Shown here in pieces: positions 1 through 8,887 of a stretch of DNA of 64,000 nt. The notes beneath the pieces are model-generated. The model searched no databases and had not been told where the DNA came from. It saw only the letters and a list, made by a program, of their open reading frames with translations. The DNA comes from Mesorhizobium sp. BR1-1-16. GTDB lineage: Bacteria > Pseudomonadota > Alphaproteobacteria > Rhizobiales > Kaistiaceae. Each line of letters opens with the position of its first letter. Within the stretch, counting starts at the first letter, position 1. Made by a program: the position numbers and the translations under genes. The stretch lies in assembly GCF_020165495.1 (NCBI RefSeq), contig NZ_JAIUIE010000011.1:1-64000 (forward strand), given 5' to 3'.

Positions 1-106
1 GGGTCTCTCTGCGATTGAGGGAGCGGGGGCCGAGTACGGGGGGAAAGACTCTCAGCCGCCGTATACGTGGGACCTCTCACATAAGGCACCCCAAATTTGA
101 TTTAGC

Positions 107-1366
107 CTAGCTCCCACCTAGCTGAACGCCATTGCTTTCCGCATCAAGTCTCACATAGCCTCGCATTATGTTTTCCCGAAAGCCGAACCAACCGGCGCCG
201 TAGCCAACCACTATGTGGCCGTGGGACGCTTTCCTTAACGAGAGGAGCCGCTGGTTTAGTTTCTCCTTAGAGATTTGCACTCGACTTTCGCCCCGAGCGA
301 GCATTATTCGAGAATAAGACTGCTCATAGATGTCTCCAAGTTGGCGGCGATCTGACGAGCGATCAGCCAGCGACCAAAGAGCCTCTTCATAGTCGTTTGT
401 ATTTTTGGTCTTTTTGGTCGCTTGATTGAACTGCGCCTTTAGCAGCGGCTCGGTACGGCGGAGGGCGGTAGATATAGCTTCCTTGAAATGCTCGGATCGG
501 ACGGCGGATATCTGATCTTCGTCGTCAGCAGCCGCCCAGAAGAGAGACTCTCCAATTAGGTGGACGTAATGGGGAAAACCGTCACTAATTACGCCAATGC
601 GAATTAGCTTATCGCGATCGACCGTGACGCCCAGTTCATCGGCTGTCGTAGTGATGATCTTCCACAGTTCGTCGTGTCGGAGGCTGCTAAGCTCGACGGG
701 CTCAAAAGTTCTTCCAGTCGAAGGGTGGGCTCCGAGTATCTCTTGAATGTCATTCCCGATGCCGCAAAAGATGAACCTGATCCGGTCCGATGCAGTTGGC
801 ACTCCCTTTATAAACTCTGCGAACTTCATTCGATCGTGAGGGTCGTTAAGTCGCTCCATTTCGTCGACGATGACGACTCGCTTTGCGCCAGCCGACCGAG
901 ACTCAACGTATCGAACGATCTCAAGTGCCTCAGCCAGGTTTTGCGGGCGAGGGATGTTGAACTCTGTATTTGATTTCGGCCCGATGTTAACGCCGTTGCC
1001 CATGAGGCTCCCACCGAACGCTCTAGTCGTCGTCTTTTCAAAGGCGGCGGTGGGTGGAAGAGCTTGGCGCCCAATTGATTGCACGACATCTTCAAAGCCC
1101 GTCGCGGAACCGCAGTTTACCAAAATTGGGTCCGCATTGGCCGAGGTATGCAGGTAGGCCGCCGTCAAGGCTAAGGAGGTTTTCCCCACGCCCCTATCTC
1201 CGTAGATGAATATCTGTCGGCCGGGAGAACTCAACGCGCGATCGATAATTTGTAGACTCTTGTGCCGGCCGAAGAGCCGCTCAGGAGACTTTATCGTATC
1301 GGACGGGGTGAGATGACGGCCTAGGATTGCCTTAATGTCATCATCGCCCAAGTTACCTATCGTCAT
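107..1366 (-). CDS. AAA+ ATPase (Orc1/Cdc6- or TniB-like), possible island gene
   Basis: About 419 aa. I see a Walker A motif GDRGVGKTS at residues 56-64, a Walker B VVIVDEME at about 164-171, a sensor-1-like strand (FIFCGIGND) and a C-terminal segment that could be a winged helix. This is the architecture of P-loop AAA+ switches such as ExeA/TniB/Orc1; no nuclease or membrane domain is visible. An in-frame start exists at 1504, but it would run through low-quality, Arg/Pro-rich sequence, so the ATG at 1366 is chosen. Base composition is clearly less GC-rich than the neighbouring genes, and the gene sits just beyond the 3' end of tRNA-Ser, which suggests horizontal acquisition. The cellular role is unknown; a defence, transposition or plasmid/phage-related function is possible. 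The family call is fairly safe, the function is not. Confidence 0.75.
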   Translation of the reverse strand: MTIGNLGDDDIKAILGRHLTPSDTIKSPERLFGRHKSLQIIDRALSSPGRQIFIYGDRGVGKTSLALTAAYLHTSANADPILVNCGSATGFEDVVQSIGRQALPPTAAFEKTTTRAFGGSLMGNGVNIGPKSNTEFNIPRPQNLAEALEIVRYVESRSAGAKRVVIVDEMERLNDPHDRMKFAEFIKGVPTASDRIRFIFCGIGNDIQEILGAHPSTGRTFEPVELSSLRHDELWKIITTTADELGVTVDRDKLIRIGVISDGFPHYVHLIGESLFWAAADDEDQISAVRSEHFKEAISTALRRTEPLLKAQFNQATKKTKNTNDYEEALWSLADRSSDRRQLGDIYEQSYSRIMLARGESRVQISKEKLNQRLLSLRKASHGHIVVGYGAGWFGFRENIMRGYVRLDAESNGVQLGGS

Positions 1367-1535
1367 GCTGGCAATTCCCCCAACCCGACTCGCTAGCACT
1401 ATGCTAACGGATGAGGCGAATGGCCGCGAGCGCCGATGAGATACGCCCGGTGGGGGATAATGTGTGGGGCGTCGTGTGGGGTATGGTCGCCAGAAACGAG
1501 CCATAAACCATTGAAATATATAGCCTTAGGGCAGA

Positions 1536-1625
1536 TGGCGGAGAGGGGGAGATTCGAACTCCCGATACCCTTGCGAGTATGCCGCATTTCGAGTGCGGTG
1601 CAATCGACCACTCTGCCACCTCTCC
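1536..1625 (-). tRNA. tRNA-Ser (anticodon CGA)
   Basis: Read on the minus strand, the 5' acceptor arm GGAGAGG pairs with CCTCTCC near the 3' end, followed by discriminator G and an encoded CCA. The anticodon stem CCGCA/TGCGG encloses the loop CTCGAAA, giving anticodon CGA. A long variable arm (a hairpin around CTCGCAAGGGTA) marks it as a class II serine tRNA. The T arm is GGGAG-TTCGAAT-CTCCC. The 3' end points toward the low-GC ATPase gene, the usual geometry of an integrase attachment site, although no second copy of the 3' end is visible inside the window. Confidence 0.95.
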
Positions 1626-1789
1626 GCGGTGGCGCCGTTCGCGCGAAGCGGGTGATACATGGACGCGGGGGGGATGACAAGAGGTGGATGCGTGCTTTGA
1701 CGGGTCATCCACGCCTGCCTCGGGCCTAAGGCGTACGCTGCGGCCATGCGGGCGGCCGCGCTGCCCATCTTTGCAAGGCGTGGTGAGGA

Positions 1790-1975
1790 TCAGCGGGCGC
1801 TGAACAGGACGCCGCCGCGCGCCTTGCTCGACTTTGAGCTTTCGACGATCTGTACAACGACCTGTTCTGCCGCGACGCCGAAATTGCGTGTCACGGCGTC
1901 GGTGATGTCCTTGACGAGGCCGCGTTTCTGCTCAGTGGATCGGCCCTCGACGGCATAGACGATGATTTCGGGCAT
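1790..1975 (-). CDS. 4-oxalocrotonate tautomerase family protein
   Basis: 61 aa, the usual length of a 4-OT subunit. The start at 1975 gives Met-Pro-Glu-Ile-Ile, placing the catalytic amino-terminal Pro directly after the removed Met; a longer reading from 2008 would bury that proline. The family tautomerises enol/keto dicarboxylates and works as a small homo-oligomer in the cytoplasm. It lies 57 bp downstream of the esterase and ring-cleaving dioxygenase genes on the same strand, so it probably belongs to one operon and may isomerise ring-cleavage products. The true substrate cannot be read from the sequence. Confidence 0.88.
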   Translation of the reverse strand: MPEIIVYAVEGRSTEQKRGLVKDITDAVTRNFGVAAEQVVVQIVESSKSSKARGGVLFSAR

Positions 1976-2032
1976 GGGCAGGCTCCGCTCCGGCAAACGA
2001 AAGCGCAATCGGAGCCTGCCATGCCTCGTCCG

Positions 2033-2698
2033 TCAAGCCTCGGCGCCGAGGCCGGTCAGCATGGTCCGGACGAGACCGATCTCATCATCGTTCACGCCGT
2101 GGCTGGAGCCGGGATAGATCCGCTTCGTCACGCTGGCGCCGCTTGCCGCGAAGCGCTCGGCCGAAACCTCGACGCGGGACAGCGGAATATGCCCGTCGCG
2201 TTCCGAACAGCCGAGCAGCACCGGCGTTCCGGCGAGCCGCTTGTCGCCCTGCCAGAGCTCGGTTTCGGTGCCGATCAGCCCGCCAGACAGGGCCACGACG
2301 CCGCCATAGCGGGCAGGCCGCCGCGCGGCCGCCTCGAGCGCGAGGCAGGCGCCCTGCGAAAAGCCGAGCAGCACGATGCGTTCGTCGGGCAGCCCGGCGG
2401 CGTTGAGGTCATCGACGAGATTGCCGACCGTTTCGAGCGCCGCGCCGAGATAGGGCGCGTTGACAGCGCGTGGCTCGATGAAGCGCTGCGGATACCAGAC
2501 ATTGCCGGCTGCGGCGGGCGCCAGAAAGGCGAGATCGCCTTGGCGGAAATAGGCGGCGAGCGAGAGAATATCGTCTGCGCTGCCGCCACGGCCGTGCAGC
2601 ATGACGACGGCGCCGCGCGCTTCTTCCGGCGCGACCCCTGCGGCAAGGATGGGGCGGCCGCCATGCGGCGGCGCGCTGCGGGTCGAGGTGATGGACAT
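2033..2698 (-). CDS. Carboxylesterase/phospholipase family hydrolase (MhqD-like)
   Basis: 221 aa alpha/beta hydrolase. The oxyanion region VMLHGRGGS, the nucleophile elbow GFSQGA, the Asp in CSERDGHIP and the His in GSSHGV form the expected catalytic triad of the small carboxylesterase/phospholipase family. The start is taken at ATG 2698, because the longer reading adds a low-complexity Arg-rich stretch. It follows the VOC dioxygenase gene by 59 bp. This dioxygenase plus esterase pairing is the one known from methylhydroquinone-inducible mhq loci, where the products remove quinone and hydroquinone electrophiles. The symbol is left out because homology is inferred from family and context only. 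Confidence 0.88.
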   Translation of the reverse strand: MSITSTRSAPPHGGRPILAAGVAPEEARGAVVMLHGRGGSADDILSLAAYFRQGDLAFLAPAAAGNVWYPQRFIEPRAVNAPYLGAALETVGNLVDDLNAAGLPDERIVLLGFSQGACLALEAAARRPARYGGVVALSGGLIGTETELWQGDKRLAGTPVLLGCSERDGHIPLSRVEVSAERFAASGASVTKRIYPGSSHGVNDDEIGLVRTMLTGLGAEA

Positions 2699-2757
2699 GA
2701 TGATGATCCGATCGCGATGGAGAGGACGCGGCGCCGGCGAGGGCGCCGCGTGAAAGG

Positions 2758-3708
2758 CTAGAGCGGCTGCAGGCGGCTTTCGATCGAGGCGCGGCGCGGC
2801 TCGAGGAAAGGCGGCAGCGACAGGTGCTCGCCGAGCGTCTCCAGCGGCTCGTCGGCCGTGAAGCCCGGGACGTCGGTGGCGATCTCGAAGAGGACGCCGC
2901 CCGGTTCGCGGAAGTAGAGCGAGCGGAAGTAATAGCGCTCGACCTCGCCCGACGAGGGCATGCGGAAGCCGCGCACGCGTTCGGTCCACGCCGTCAGCCC
3001 CTCGTGATCCGGCGTGCGGAAGGCAACGTGATGAACGCCGCCGGCGCCTTCGCGCGCAACCGGGAGGTCTGGCTCGACCGCGACATGCAGTTCGGCCGAC
3101 GGCCCGCCTTCACCCATCGAGAAGACATGGACGCTGTTCGAGGAGATGGCGCTGACCGGATAGTCGCGCAGCTTCTGCATGTTCATGACGCGGGTCAGCA
3201 CCTGCTCGGTCGGCCCAAGCGCCGGCACGCTCATGGTGATCGGCCCGAGACCGAGGATCTGATGCTCGGGCGGCACAGTGCTCTTCTCCCAGGGATGGCG
3301 CGCGCCGATCCGCTCGTCGGCGACGAGGACGAGGCGCTGGCCTTCCGGATCCTCGAATGCGAGCGACAGGCGGCCGGTCGTCTCGTTCGGCTCGGTCATC
3401 TTGACGCCAGCGGCGGCCAGGTGATCGCGCCACCAGCCGATGCTGGCCGGATCGACGCGGAAGCCTGTGCGGGTGACCGAATGCGTGCCACGGCGGGCGG
3501 GCGCGGCCGGCCAGTCGAAGAAGGTGATGTCGGAGCCGGGCGTCGCGGCGCCATCGCCATAGAAGAGGTGGTAGGCGGTCGTGTCGTCCTGGTTCACGGT
3601 CTTCTTGACGAGGCGAAGGCCAAGCACGCGGGTGTAGAAATCGAGGTTGCCAGGCGCATTCGCGGTGATGGCGGTCAGGTGGTGGAAGCCTCCGAGGGTC
3701 AGGTCCAT
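2758..3708 (-). CDS. Ring-cleaving dioxygenase, VOC/glyoxalase family (MhqO-like)
   Basis: 316 aa with two vicinal-oxygen-chelate modules. The amino-terminal module begins [12 protein letters not shown] and the second contains [11 protein letters not shown] and GVLFEIATD; the His, His and Glu residues are the expected Fe(II) ligands of extradiol-type ring-cleaving enzymes. The length matches MhqO-type hydroquinone dioxygenases (about 310 aa). ATG 3708 is preferred to the upstream in-frame start at 3789 because the conserved fold begins right after it. It is the first gene of a minus-strand operon with the esterase and tautomerase, and it diverges from the glycosidase gene across a 166-bp spacer holding a palindromic operator candidate. 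Confidence 0.88.
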   Translation of the reverse strand: MDLTLGGFHHLTAITANAPGNLDFYTRVLGLRLVKKTVNQDDTTAYHLFYGDGAATPGSDITFFDWPAAPARRGTHSVTRTGFRVDPASIGWWRDHLAAAGVKMTEPNETTGRLSLAFEDPEGQRLVLVADERIGARHPWEKSTVPPEHQILGLGPITMSVPALGPTEQVLTRVMNMQKLRDYPVSAISSNSVHVFSMGEGGPSAELHVAVEPDLPVAREGAGGVHHVAFRTPDHEGLTAWTERVRGFRMPSSGEVERYYFRSLYFREPGGVLFEIATDVPGFTADEPLETLGEHLSLPPFLEPRRASIESRLQPL

Positions 3709-3793
3709 GGCGGCAGTCTCCCGTTTGAAGTTATTGTCTGACGCAAAGATCGGCTCTCGGGGGCGCGAAGACAATCGGCCGGCCGGCACAAGC

Positions 3794-3814
3794 TTGTCTA
3801 CACAGGGTGGACAA
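3794..3814. promoter_or_regulatory. Candidate operator: 21-bp inverted repeat between mhqO-like and GH1 genes
   Basis: The arms TTGTCnAC and GTnGACAA flank a 5-bp centre. Two further copies of the ATTGTC/GACAAT half motif lie at 3733-3738 and 3770-3775 in the same divergent spacer. The site is 86 bp upstream of the dioxygenase start and about 60 bp upstream of the glycosidase start. The cognate regulator is not encoded nearby, so assignment is open. Confidence 0.45.
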
Positions 3815-3874
3815 TCGAACTCGATTGATCAACGAATCCGAGCCGAAAGATGCTCGATCTCGGGGAGGAGCAGC

Positions 3875-5263
3875 ATGGCGAAGGACAGAACGGGGTTCCG
3901 CTGGGGTGCGGCCAGCGCCGCCTATCAGGTCGAGGGCGGCTGGCAGCTGGACGGCAAGGGCCTCAGCAATTGGGACGTCTGGACCAATATCGACCGCGTG
4001 ACCGAGCCGGTCTCTGGCAAGTTCGAGACCGGCAATGTCGCGATCAACGCCTATGACCGAACGCAGTATCTTGACGATATTGCCCTGATGAAGCGGCTCG
4101 GGCTCGATTGCTACCGCTTCTCGCTCGCCTGGTCGCGGCTGCTGCCGGATGGAACGGGGCGAGTCAGTGCGGCCGGTGTCGCCCATTACCAGCGCTTCTG
4201 CGACGAACTCATCGCCGCCGGCATCGAGCCGATCGTCACCTTGTTCCACTGGGACCTGCCGCAGGCGCTGCAGACGGAGGGCGGCTGGCACGACCGCCGT
4301 TCCATCGACTGGTTCCGCGAGTATGCCCGCGTGGCGCGCGAGGCGCTTGGCGAGCGCGTCTCGAAATACATCACCTTCAACGAGCCCTTTATCGATCTCT
4401 TCCTGATGGAGCCGATGATCGCCGCCATCAAGGAGGGCGGCGCGGTCACCGAGGCGATGCTCGGCCGGCAGGGCATTGCTCTGCATCACTGGATGGTCGC
4501 AAGCGCCGGCGTGATCGCCGATTTCCGTGCGGCGGGTTTCGCCGGCGAGATCGGCCTCGCGCTGCCGCTGATGCCGATGGTTCCCGAAAGCGGCGATACG
4601 GCCGATACGGAGGCCGCCGAGCGCGCCGACGCGATCATCAACCGCTGGTGCCTCGATGCGATGTTCAAGGGCCGCTATCCCGACGCCGTGATGGAGATCT
4701 TCGGACGCCTCGATCCGGACTTCTGCATCGACGATGCGGATTTCGCGCTGATGGCGGCGAACCATCCGGATTTCCTCGGCGTCAACTTCTACGCGCCGGC
4801 CTATATCCGCAGCGATGCGGCCGCGCCGTTCGGCTATCGCTGGTTCGACACCAATCCAGATCCCGAGCCGCAGGCCTTCAACGGGCCGGTGCGCCCCGAC
4901 GCGCTCAGGGCGCTGCTCGAACGCATCCGCGACGACTACGGCAATCCGCCCATCTACATCACGGAGAACGGCGCCGGCTTCGGGCCCGGCGACGAGGTGA
5001 TGGAGCGCGGGCAGATCGTCGATCCACTGCGCGCCGACTACCTGTCGCGCCACATCGCGGCGGCTCTCGAGGCGAAGCGGGACGGCGTCGATCTGCGCGG
5101 CTATATGGTCTGGAGCCTCTTCGATAATTTCGAATGGCTGTTCGGCTATGCACGGCGCTTCGGCATTGTGCATGTCGATTTCGAGACGCAGAAGCGCACG
5201 CCCAAGCTGAGCTTCGAGACCTATCGCGCGATCATAACCAAGGGCCTCGCTCAGGCGGGATAG
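3875..5263 (+). CDS. Beta-glucosidase, glycoside hydrolase family 1
   Basis: 462 aa, typical GH1 size. The TFNEP motif carries the acid/base Glu170 and YITENG the nucleophile Glu364; WSLFDNFEW near the C terminus is the aglycone/glycone-site signature. It hydrolyses beta-linked glucosides (or related glycosides) with retention of configuration. No signal peptide is seen, so it is probably cytoplasmic and acts on imported oligosaccharides. The start ATG 3875 is preceded by a purine-rich GGGGAGGAG ribosome-binding site. Its 3' end overlaps the convergent guanine deaminase gene by 13 bp. No sugar transporter gene is adjacent, so substrate preference is open. Confidence 0.95.
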   Translation: MAKDRTGFRWGAASAAYQVEGGWQLDGKGLSNWDVWTNIDRVTEPVSGKFETGNVAINAYDRTQYLDDIALMKRLGLDCYRFSLAWSRLLPDGTGRVSAAGVAHYQRFCDELIAAGIEPIVTLFHWDLPQALQTEGGWHDRRSIDWFREYARVAREALGERVSKYITFNEPFIDLFLMEPMIAAIKEGGAVTEAMLGRQGIALHHWMVASAGVIADFRAAGFAGEIGLALPLMPMVPESGDTADTEAAERADAIINRWCLDAMFKGRYPDAVMEIFGRLDPDFCIDDADFALMAANHPDFLGVNFYAPAYIRSDAAAPFGYRWFDTNPDPEPQAFNGPVRPDALRALLERIRDDYGNPPIYITENGAGFGPGDEVMERGQIVDPLRADYLSRHIAAALEAKRDGVDLRGYMVWSLFDNFEWLFGYARRFGIVHVDFETQKRTPKLSFETYRAIITKGLAQAG

Positions 5264-6588
5264 GCAAACGGGTCGCCGGCCCGGTCGCGATCATACACCG
5301 GCGTGCCGGCAACATAAGTCGCGCGGACGGCGCGGTCATCGCCAAGCGTCATCAGGACGGAGAGCGCTTCCGTCAGGTCGCGGCAGTAGGCGGTGCGGAA
5401 CTGGAGCAGCGGCGTCGCGGCCGGATCCAGAACGATGATATCCGCCTCGCGGCCGGGCTCGATGGCGCCGATGCGATCGGACAGATGCAGCGCCTCGGCC
5501 GCGCCCGTCGTCGCCAGCCACAGTGCCTCGGCGGTGGAAAGCGTTGTGCCGCCGAGCTTTGCCACCTTGTAGGCCTCGTTCATGGTCTGGAGCTGGGAAA
5601 AGCTCGTTCCGGCGCCGAGATCCGTGCCGAGAGCGACCTGGACTGGCCGATCGGCGCGCTTCGCCTCGAACAGGCGGAAAAGCCCGCTGCCGAGGAAGAG
5701 GTTAGAGGTCGGGCAATGCGCCAGCACCGAGCCGGTGCGGTGGCAACAGGCGAAGTCCGCTTCGCTCATATGCACGGCATGGCCGAAGATGGCGCGCGGT
5801 CCGGTCAGGCCGGCATGGTCGTAGACATCGAGATAGCTCGTTCGCTCGGGGAACAGCTCTGCGACCCAGGCGATCTCGGCTTTGTTCTCGCAAAGATGCG
5901 TCTGAACATAGGTGCCGGGATGGGCCTTCCAGAGCCTGCCTGCGGCTTCGAGCTGCTCCTCAGAGCAGGATGGCGCGAAGCGGGGCGTGATCGCATAGAG
6001 CTGGCGGCCCTTGCCGTGCCAGCGGGCAATCAGCGCCGCGCTTTCCTCGGTGCCGCTCGCTGCCGTGTCGGTGAGGTCGAGCGGTGCGTTGCGGTCCATC
6101 AGCACCTTGCCGGCGATCATGCGCGTGCCGAAGCGTTCGGACTCGGCGAAGAATGCATCGACCGAGTGAGGATGGACGGTGCAATAGACGGCGGCCGTGG
6201 TCGTGCCGGCGCGCAGCAATTCGCGCAGGAAGCGGCCGGCGACCTCGTCAGCATGCGCCGGATCGGAGAAACGCGCTTCGGCGGGAAACGTGAACGCATT
6301 GAGCCAGGCCAGCAGTTCCTCGCCGGCGGCGCCGATCATCTCCATCTGCGGATAATGGACATGGGCGTCGATGAAGCCGGGCGACAGGATGGCGCCGGGA
6401 TAGTGATCGACCGGCGTGCCGGGCGGAAGGCTGGCCAGCACGGCTTCGGCGGGGCCGACGCTGACGATCAGGCCATCTTCGATGACGACGAGGCGATCCT
6501 CCTCGAAGACAAGAGCCTCGCGTCCGGCCGCGCCGAAGGGGTCGCTTTGAAACCGCGCCACCGTGCCTCGGATCGCCCTTGCCGCCAT
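5251..6588 (-). CDS. guaD: Guanine deaminase
   Basis: 445 aa amidohydrolase-superfamily enzyme converting guanine to xanthine and ammonia in the cytoplasm. The metal-site elements are present in order: FIDAHVHYPQ (HxH), TVHPHS, QTHLCEN, FGHAVHMS and GTDLGAG (catalytic Asp). The TRAAAVY-like helix and the CPTSNLFLGSG segment are typical of GuaD. Start ATG 6588 has an AAGGGG ribosome-binding site; a TTG two codons upstream is possible. It overlaps the GH1 gene end to end. It fits the purine/pyrimidine nitrogen-salvage theme of the window but is transcribed away from the importer operon at 10.5 kb. Confidence 0.93.
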   Translation of the reverse strand: MAARAIRGTVARFQSDPFGAAGREALVFEEDRLVVIEDGLIVSVGPAEAVLASLPPGTPVDHYPGAILSPGFIDAHVHYPQMEMIGAAGEELLAWLNAFTFPAEARFSDPAHADEVAGRFLRELLRAGTTTAAVYCTVHPHSVDAFFAESERFGTRMIAGKVLMDRNAPLDLTDTAASGTEESAALIARWHGKGRQLYAITPRFAPSCSEEQLEAAGRLWKAHPGTYVQTHLCENKAEIAWVAELFPERTSYLDVYDHAGLTGPRAIFGHAVHMSEADFACCHRTGSVLAHCPTSNLFLGSGLFRLFEAKRADRPVQVALGTDLGAGTSFSQLQTMNEAYKVAKLGGTTLSTAEALWLATTGAAEALHLSDRIGAIEPGREADIIVLDPAATPLLQFRTAYCRDLTEALSVLMTLGDDRAVRATYVAGTPVYDRDRAGDPFAYPA

Positions 6589-6825
6589 CGCCAACCCCTT
6601 TTGAATGTGTCGAAGCCGACGATCCCGCGTCCTGCGGCGAATTGAAAGTGGGCTTGTCGCGGCTGGTCATCGCATGCCCGCTCTTCAAGAGGGCCGACAC
6701 TGCTTGAATTAGCCGCAAGGCCGATCGATGGACAGAAGCGGGCAGGGGCGGTAAAAGGGCGGCATCATCAACTACGGGAGCCGCGTCCGATCGCGTTGCA
6801 CTTCGAGGCGACGGGCTCATGTCTC

Positions 6826-8694
6826 ATGGCACAAACCGAAGTCAAAGCCGCCGAGGACACTCTGGCAGAAGCCATTCGTCCCTCCTTCCTCGTCCGGCGC
6901 TGGCAGTCGTTCCGAGCGGATCTCGCTGATCCCGACGGCACGGTGGCGATGATCGCGCGCATCCTGCGCGGCAACTACAAGGCGCACTGGAAGGGCTACA
7001 CGGTCTCCTTCTTCTTCCTGTTCATCGTCGCGGGCATGACCTCTCTGTCGGCCTGGATCATGAGCAGCGTCGTCAACCAGATTTTCGTCAAGCAGGACAA
7101 GGAGATGCTCGTTCTCCTCTCCTGTGCCGTCGTGGGCATCTTCGTCGTGAAGGGTGCGGCGACCTATGGGCAGATGGTCGTCCAGAGCCGGATCGGTAAC
7201 CGCATCGTCGCGGAGAACCAGAACCGCTTCTACGATCGAATCCTGCGTTTCGGCCTCAATTTCTACAATGAGCGCGCCTCGGGGGAGATGATCATGTCGA
7301 TCTCCGCCGGCGCCAACGGCATCCGTGTCGTGATCGATACGCTCGTGCTCAGCGTTGGCCGTGATTTCGTGACGCTGATCGGTCTCATCTTCGTGATGGT
7401 CTATCAGGCGCCGATCATGGCGGTCTTCGCGCTGGTGGTCGCGCCGGTGGCGATCATGTTCATCACGCGCCTTGTGAAGCGCATCCGGAACATCGCGCGG
7501 GCCGAGTTCACATCCGGTATCCAGATCATCTCGATCATTCAGGAAACCGTGCACGGGGCCAAGATCGTCAAGGCATTCGGCCTCGGCGATCATATGCGCC
7601 TGCGCATGTCCGATGCCGTCGGCTCCGTCGAGAAGCGCGCCAACAAGATCTCGCAGCTCCAGGCCCGCACCAGCCCGCTGATGGAAACGCTTGGCGGTGT
7701 CTCGATCGGTCTCGTCATCTTCTATGCCGGCTGGAGCACGATCTCGGCCGGCAAGACGCCGGGCGAGTTCATGTCGTTCATCACCGCGCTGCTGCTTGCC
7801 TACGAGCCGGCCAAGCGCCTTGCCCGTGTCCAGGTCGGCATGGCCGAGAGCCTCGTCGGCGTGCGGGCGCTGTTCTCGATCCTCGACCATCCGGTCAGCG
7901 TCACCGAAAACGACGAGAATCCGGCTCTGAAGCTGACGCGGGGCCGCATCGATCTCGATGACATCACGTTCGGCTATCGCCTCAATGAGCCGGTGTTGCA
8001 CGGCATCAACCTCTCGGTCGAGCACGGCAAGCGCCTTGCGCTTGTCGGCCCCTCGGGCGGAGGCAAGTCGACCATTCTGTCGCTCATCCAGCGCTTCTAC
8101 GATGTGCAGAAGGGGGCGATCCGGGTCGACGGCCAGGATATCCGCTCCGTCTCCATCGATTCGCTGCGGCGGCACATCGCCTTTGTCAGCCAGGACGTGT
8201 TCCTGTTCTCCGGCACGGCGCGCGACAATATCCGCATCGGCCGGCTCGACGCGACGGATGCCGAGGTCGAGCAGGCAGCGCGCGATGCCTTTGCCCATGA
8301 TTTCATCATGAACCTGCCGAACGGCTATGACAGCACGGTTGGCGAGAATGGCGTCCAGCTTTCGGGTGGCCAGCGCCAGCGCATCGCGATTGCCCGCGCG
8401 ATCCTCAAGAATGCGCCGATCCTGCTGCTCGACGAGGCAACCTCGGCGCTCGATTCGGAATCCGAACGGATGATCCAGGCCGCGCTGGACAAGCTGGTCG
8501 AGGGGCGCACGACGATCGTGATCGCCCACCGCCTTGCGACCATCCTGACGGCCGACGAGATCGCGGTGATCGAGCATGGCAGGGTGCTGGAAAGCGGCAC
8601 CCATGCCGAACTGGTGCGCAAGCAGGGCCTCTATGAGAAGCTCTACCGCTACCAGTTCGCCGAGGATCCGACGCTGGAGCGCCAGAGCGCGTAA
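6826..8694 (+). CDS. ABC transporter, fused permease-ATPase (MsbA/exporter type)
   Basis: 622 aa half-transporter that should act as a homodimer in the inner membrane. The N-terminal half has about six membrane helices (starting near YTVSFFFLFIVAGM). The C-terminal nucleotide-binding domain has Walker A GPSGGGKST, signature LSGGQRQR, Walker B ILLLDEATSALD and the H-loop IAHRLAT. This layout is shared by lipid A flippase MsbA and other lipid, peptide or multidrug exporters; the substrate is not decided by sequence. ATG 6826 is preferred over the in-frame TTG at 6796. It stands alone, with a stem-loop just downstream. Confidence 0.92.
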   Translation: MAQTEVKAAEDTLAEAIRPSFLVRRWQSFRADLADPDGTVAMIARILRGNYKAHWKGYTVSFFFLFIVAGMTSLSAWIMSSVVNQIFVKQDKEMLVLLSCAVVGIFVVKGAATYGQMVVQSRIGNRIVAENQNRFYDRILRFGLNFYNERASGEMIMSISAGANGIRVVIDTLVLSVGRDFVTLIGLIFVMVYQAPIMAVFALVVAPVAIMFITRLVKRIRNIARAEFTSGIQIISIIQETVHGAKIVKAFGLGDHMRLRMSDAVGSVEKRANKISQLQARTSPLMETLGGVSIGLVIFYAGWSTISAGKTPGEFMSFITALLLAYEPAKRLARVQVGMAESLVGVRALFSILDHPVSVTENDENPALKLTRGRIDLDDITFGYRLNEPVLHGINLSVEHGKRLALVGPSGGGKSTILSLIQRFYDVQKGAIRVDGQDIRSVSIDSLRRHIAFVSQDVFLFSGTARDNIRIGRLDATDAEVEQAARDAFAHDFIMNLPNGYDSTVGENGVQLSGGQRQRIAIARAILKNAPILLLDEATSALDSESERMIQAALDKLVEGRTTIVIAHRLATILTADEIAVIEHGRVLESGTHAELVRKQGLYEKLYRYQFAEDPTLERQSA

Positions 8695-8704
8695 GGTCCC
8701 TGAC

Positions 8705-8726
8705 GTTGCCGGGCGTGCCCGGCAAC
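8705..8726 (+). terminator. Stem-loop after the ABC exporter gene
   Basis: A 9-bp perfect stem GTTGCCGGG/CCCGGCAAC with a CGTG loop starts 11 bp after the stop codon. No U-run follows, so it may be a weak or Rho-assisted terminator or an mRNA-stabilising hairpin. Confidence 0.55.
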
Positions 8727-8804
8727 GCTTCGTCACAGAGCGGAGAGCCTGCCGTCTAGGACGGATCGACATTCATGTTCTGTCGCGCCGCCACTCCATC
8801 CCGC

Positions 8805-8835
8805 TGTCATTGCCGGGCTTGACCCGGCAATGACA
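8805..8835. repeat. Extragenic palindromic repeat (REP-like)
   Basis: A perfect 13-bp inverted repeat, TGTCATTGCCGGG and its complement, around a CTTGA loop, placed between the convergent exporter and FAH genes. The same core (CTTGACCCGGCAAT) recurs at 31315-31334. Such elements are common between genes in Rhizobiales; it may also stop transcription from both sides. Confidence 0.7.
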
Positions 8836-8887
8836 CGCGAACGAGAACGCGATCGCCAGCCTGCGCTCGGCTGAATATCGATCCGCC

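Noticed and set aside
1-106. Possible attachment-site repeat of the tRNA 3' end near the left edge
   Set aside because: No copy of the T-arm/acceptor sequence is present; any second site must lie outside the window.
6817-8772. A 651-codon minus-strand open frame opposite the ABC exporter gene
   Set aside because: It is rich in Asp/Arg/His, has no recognisable domain, and lies antisense to a fully conserved gene; high-GC codon bias creates such shadows. The same holds for long frames at 16588-18213, 13752-15581 and 26580-28346.
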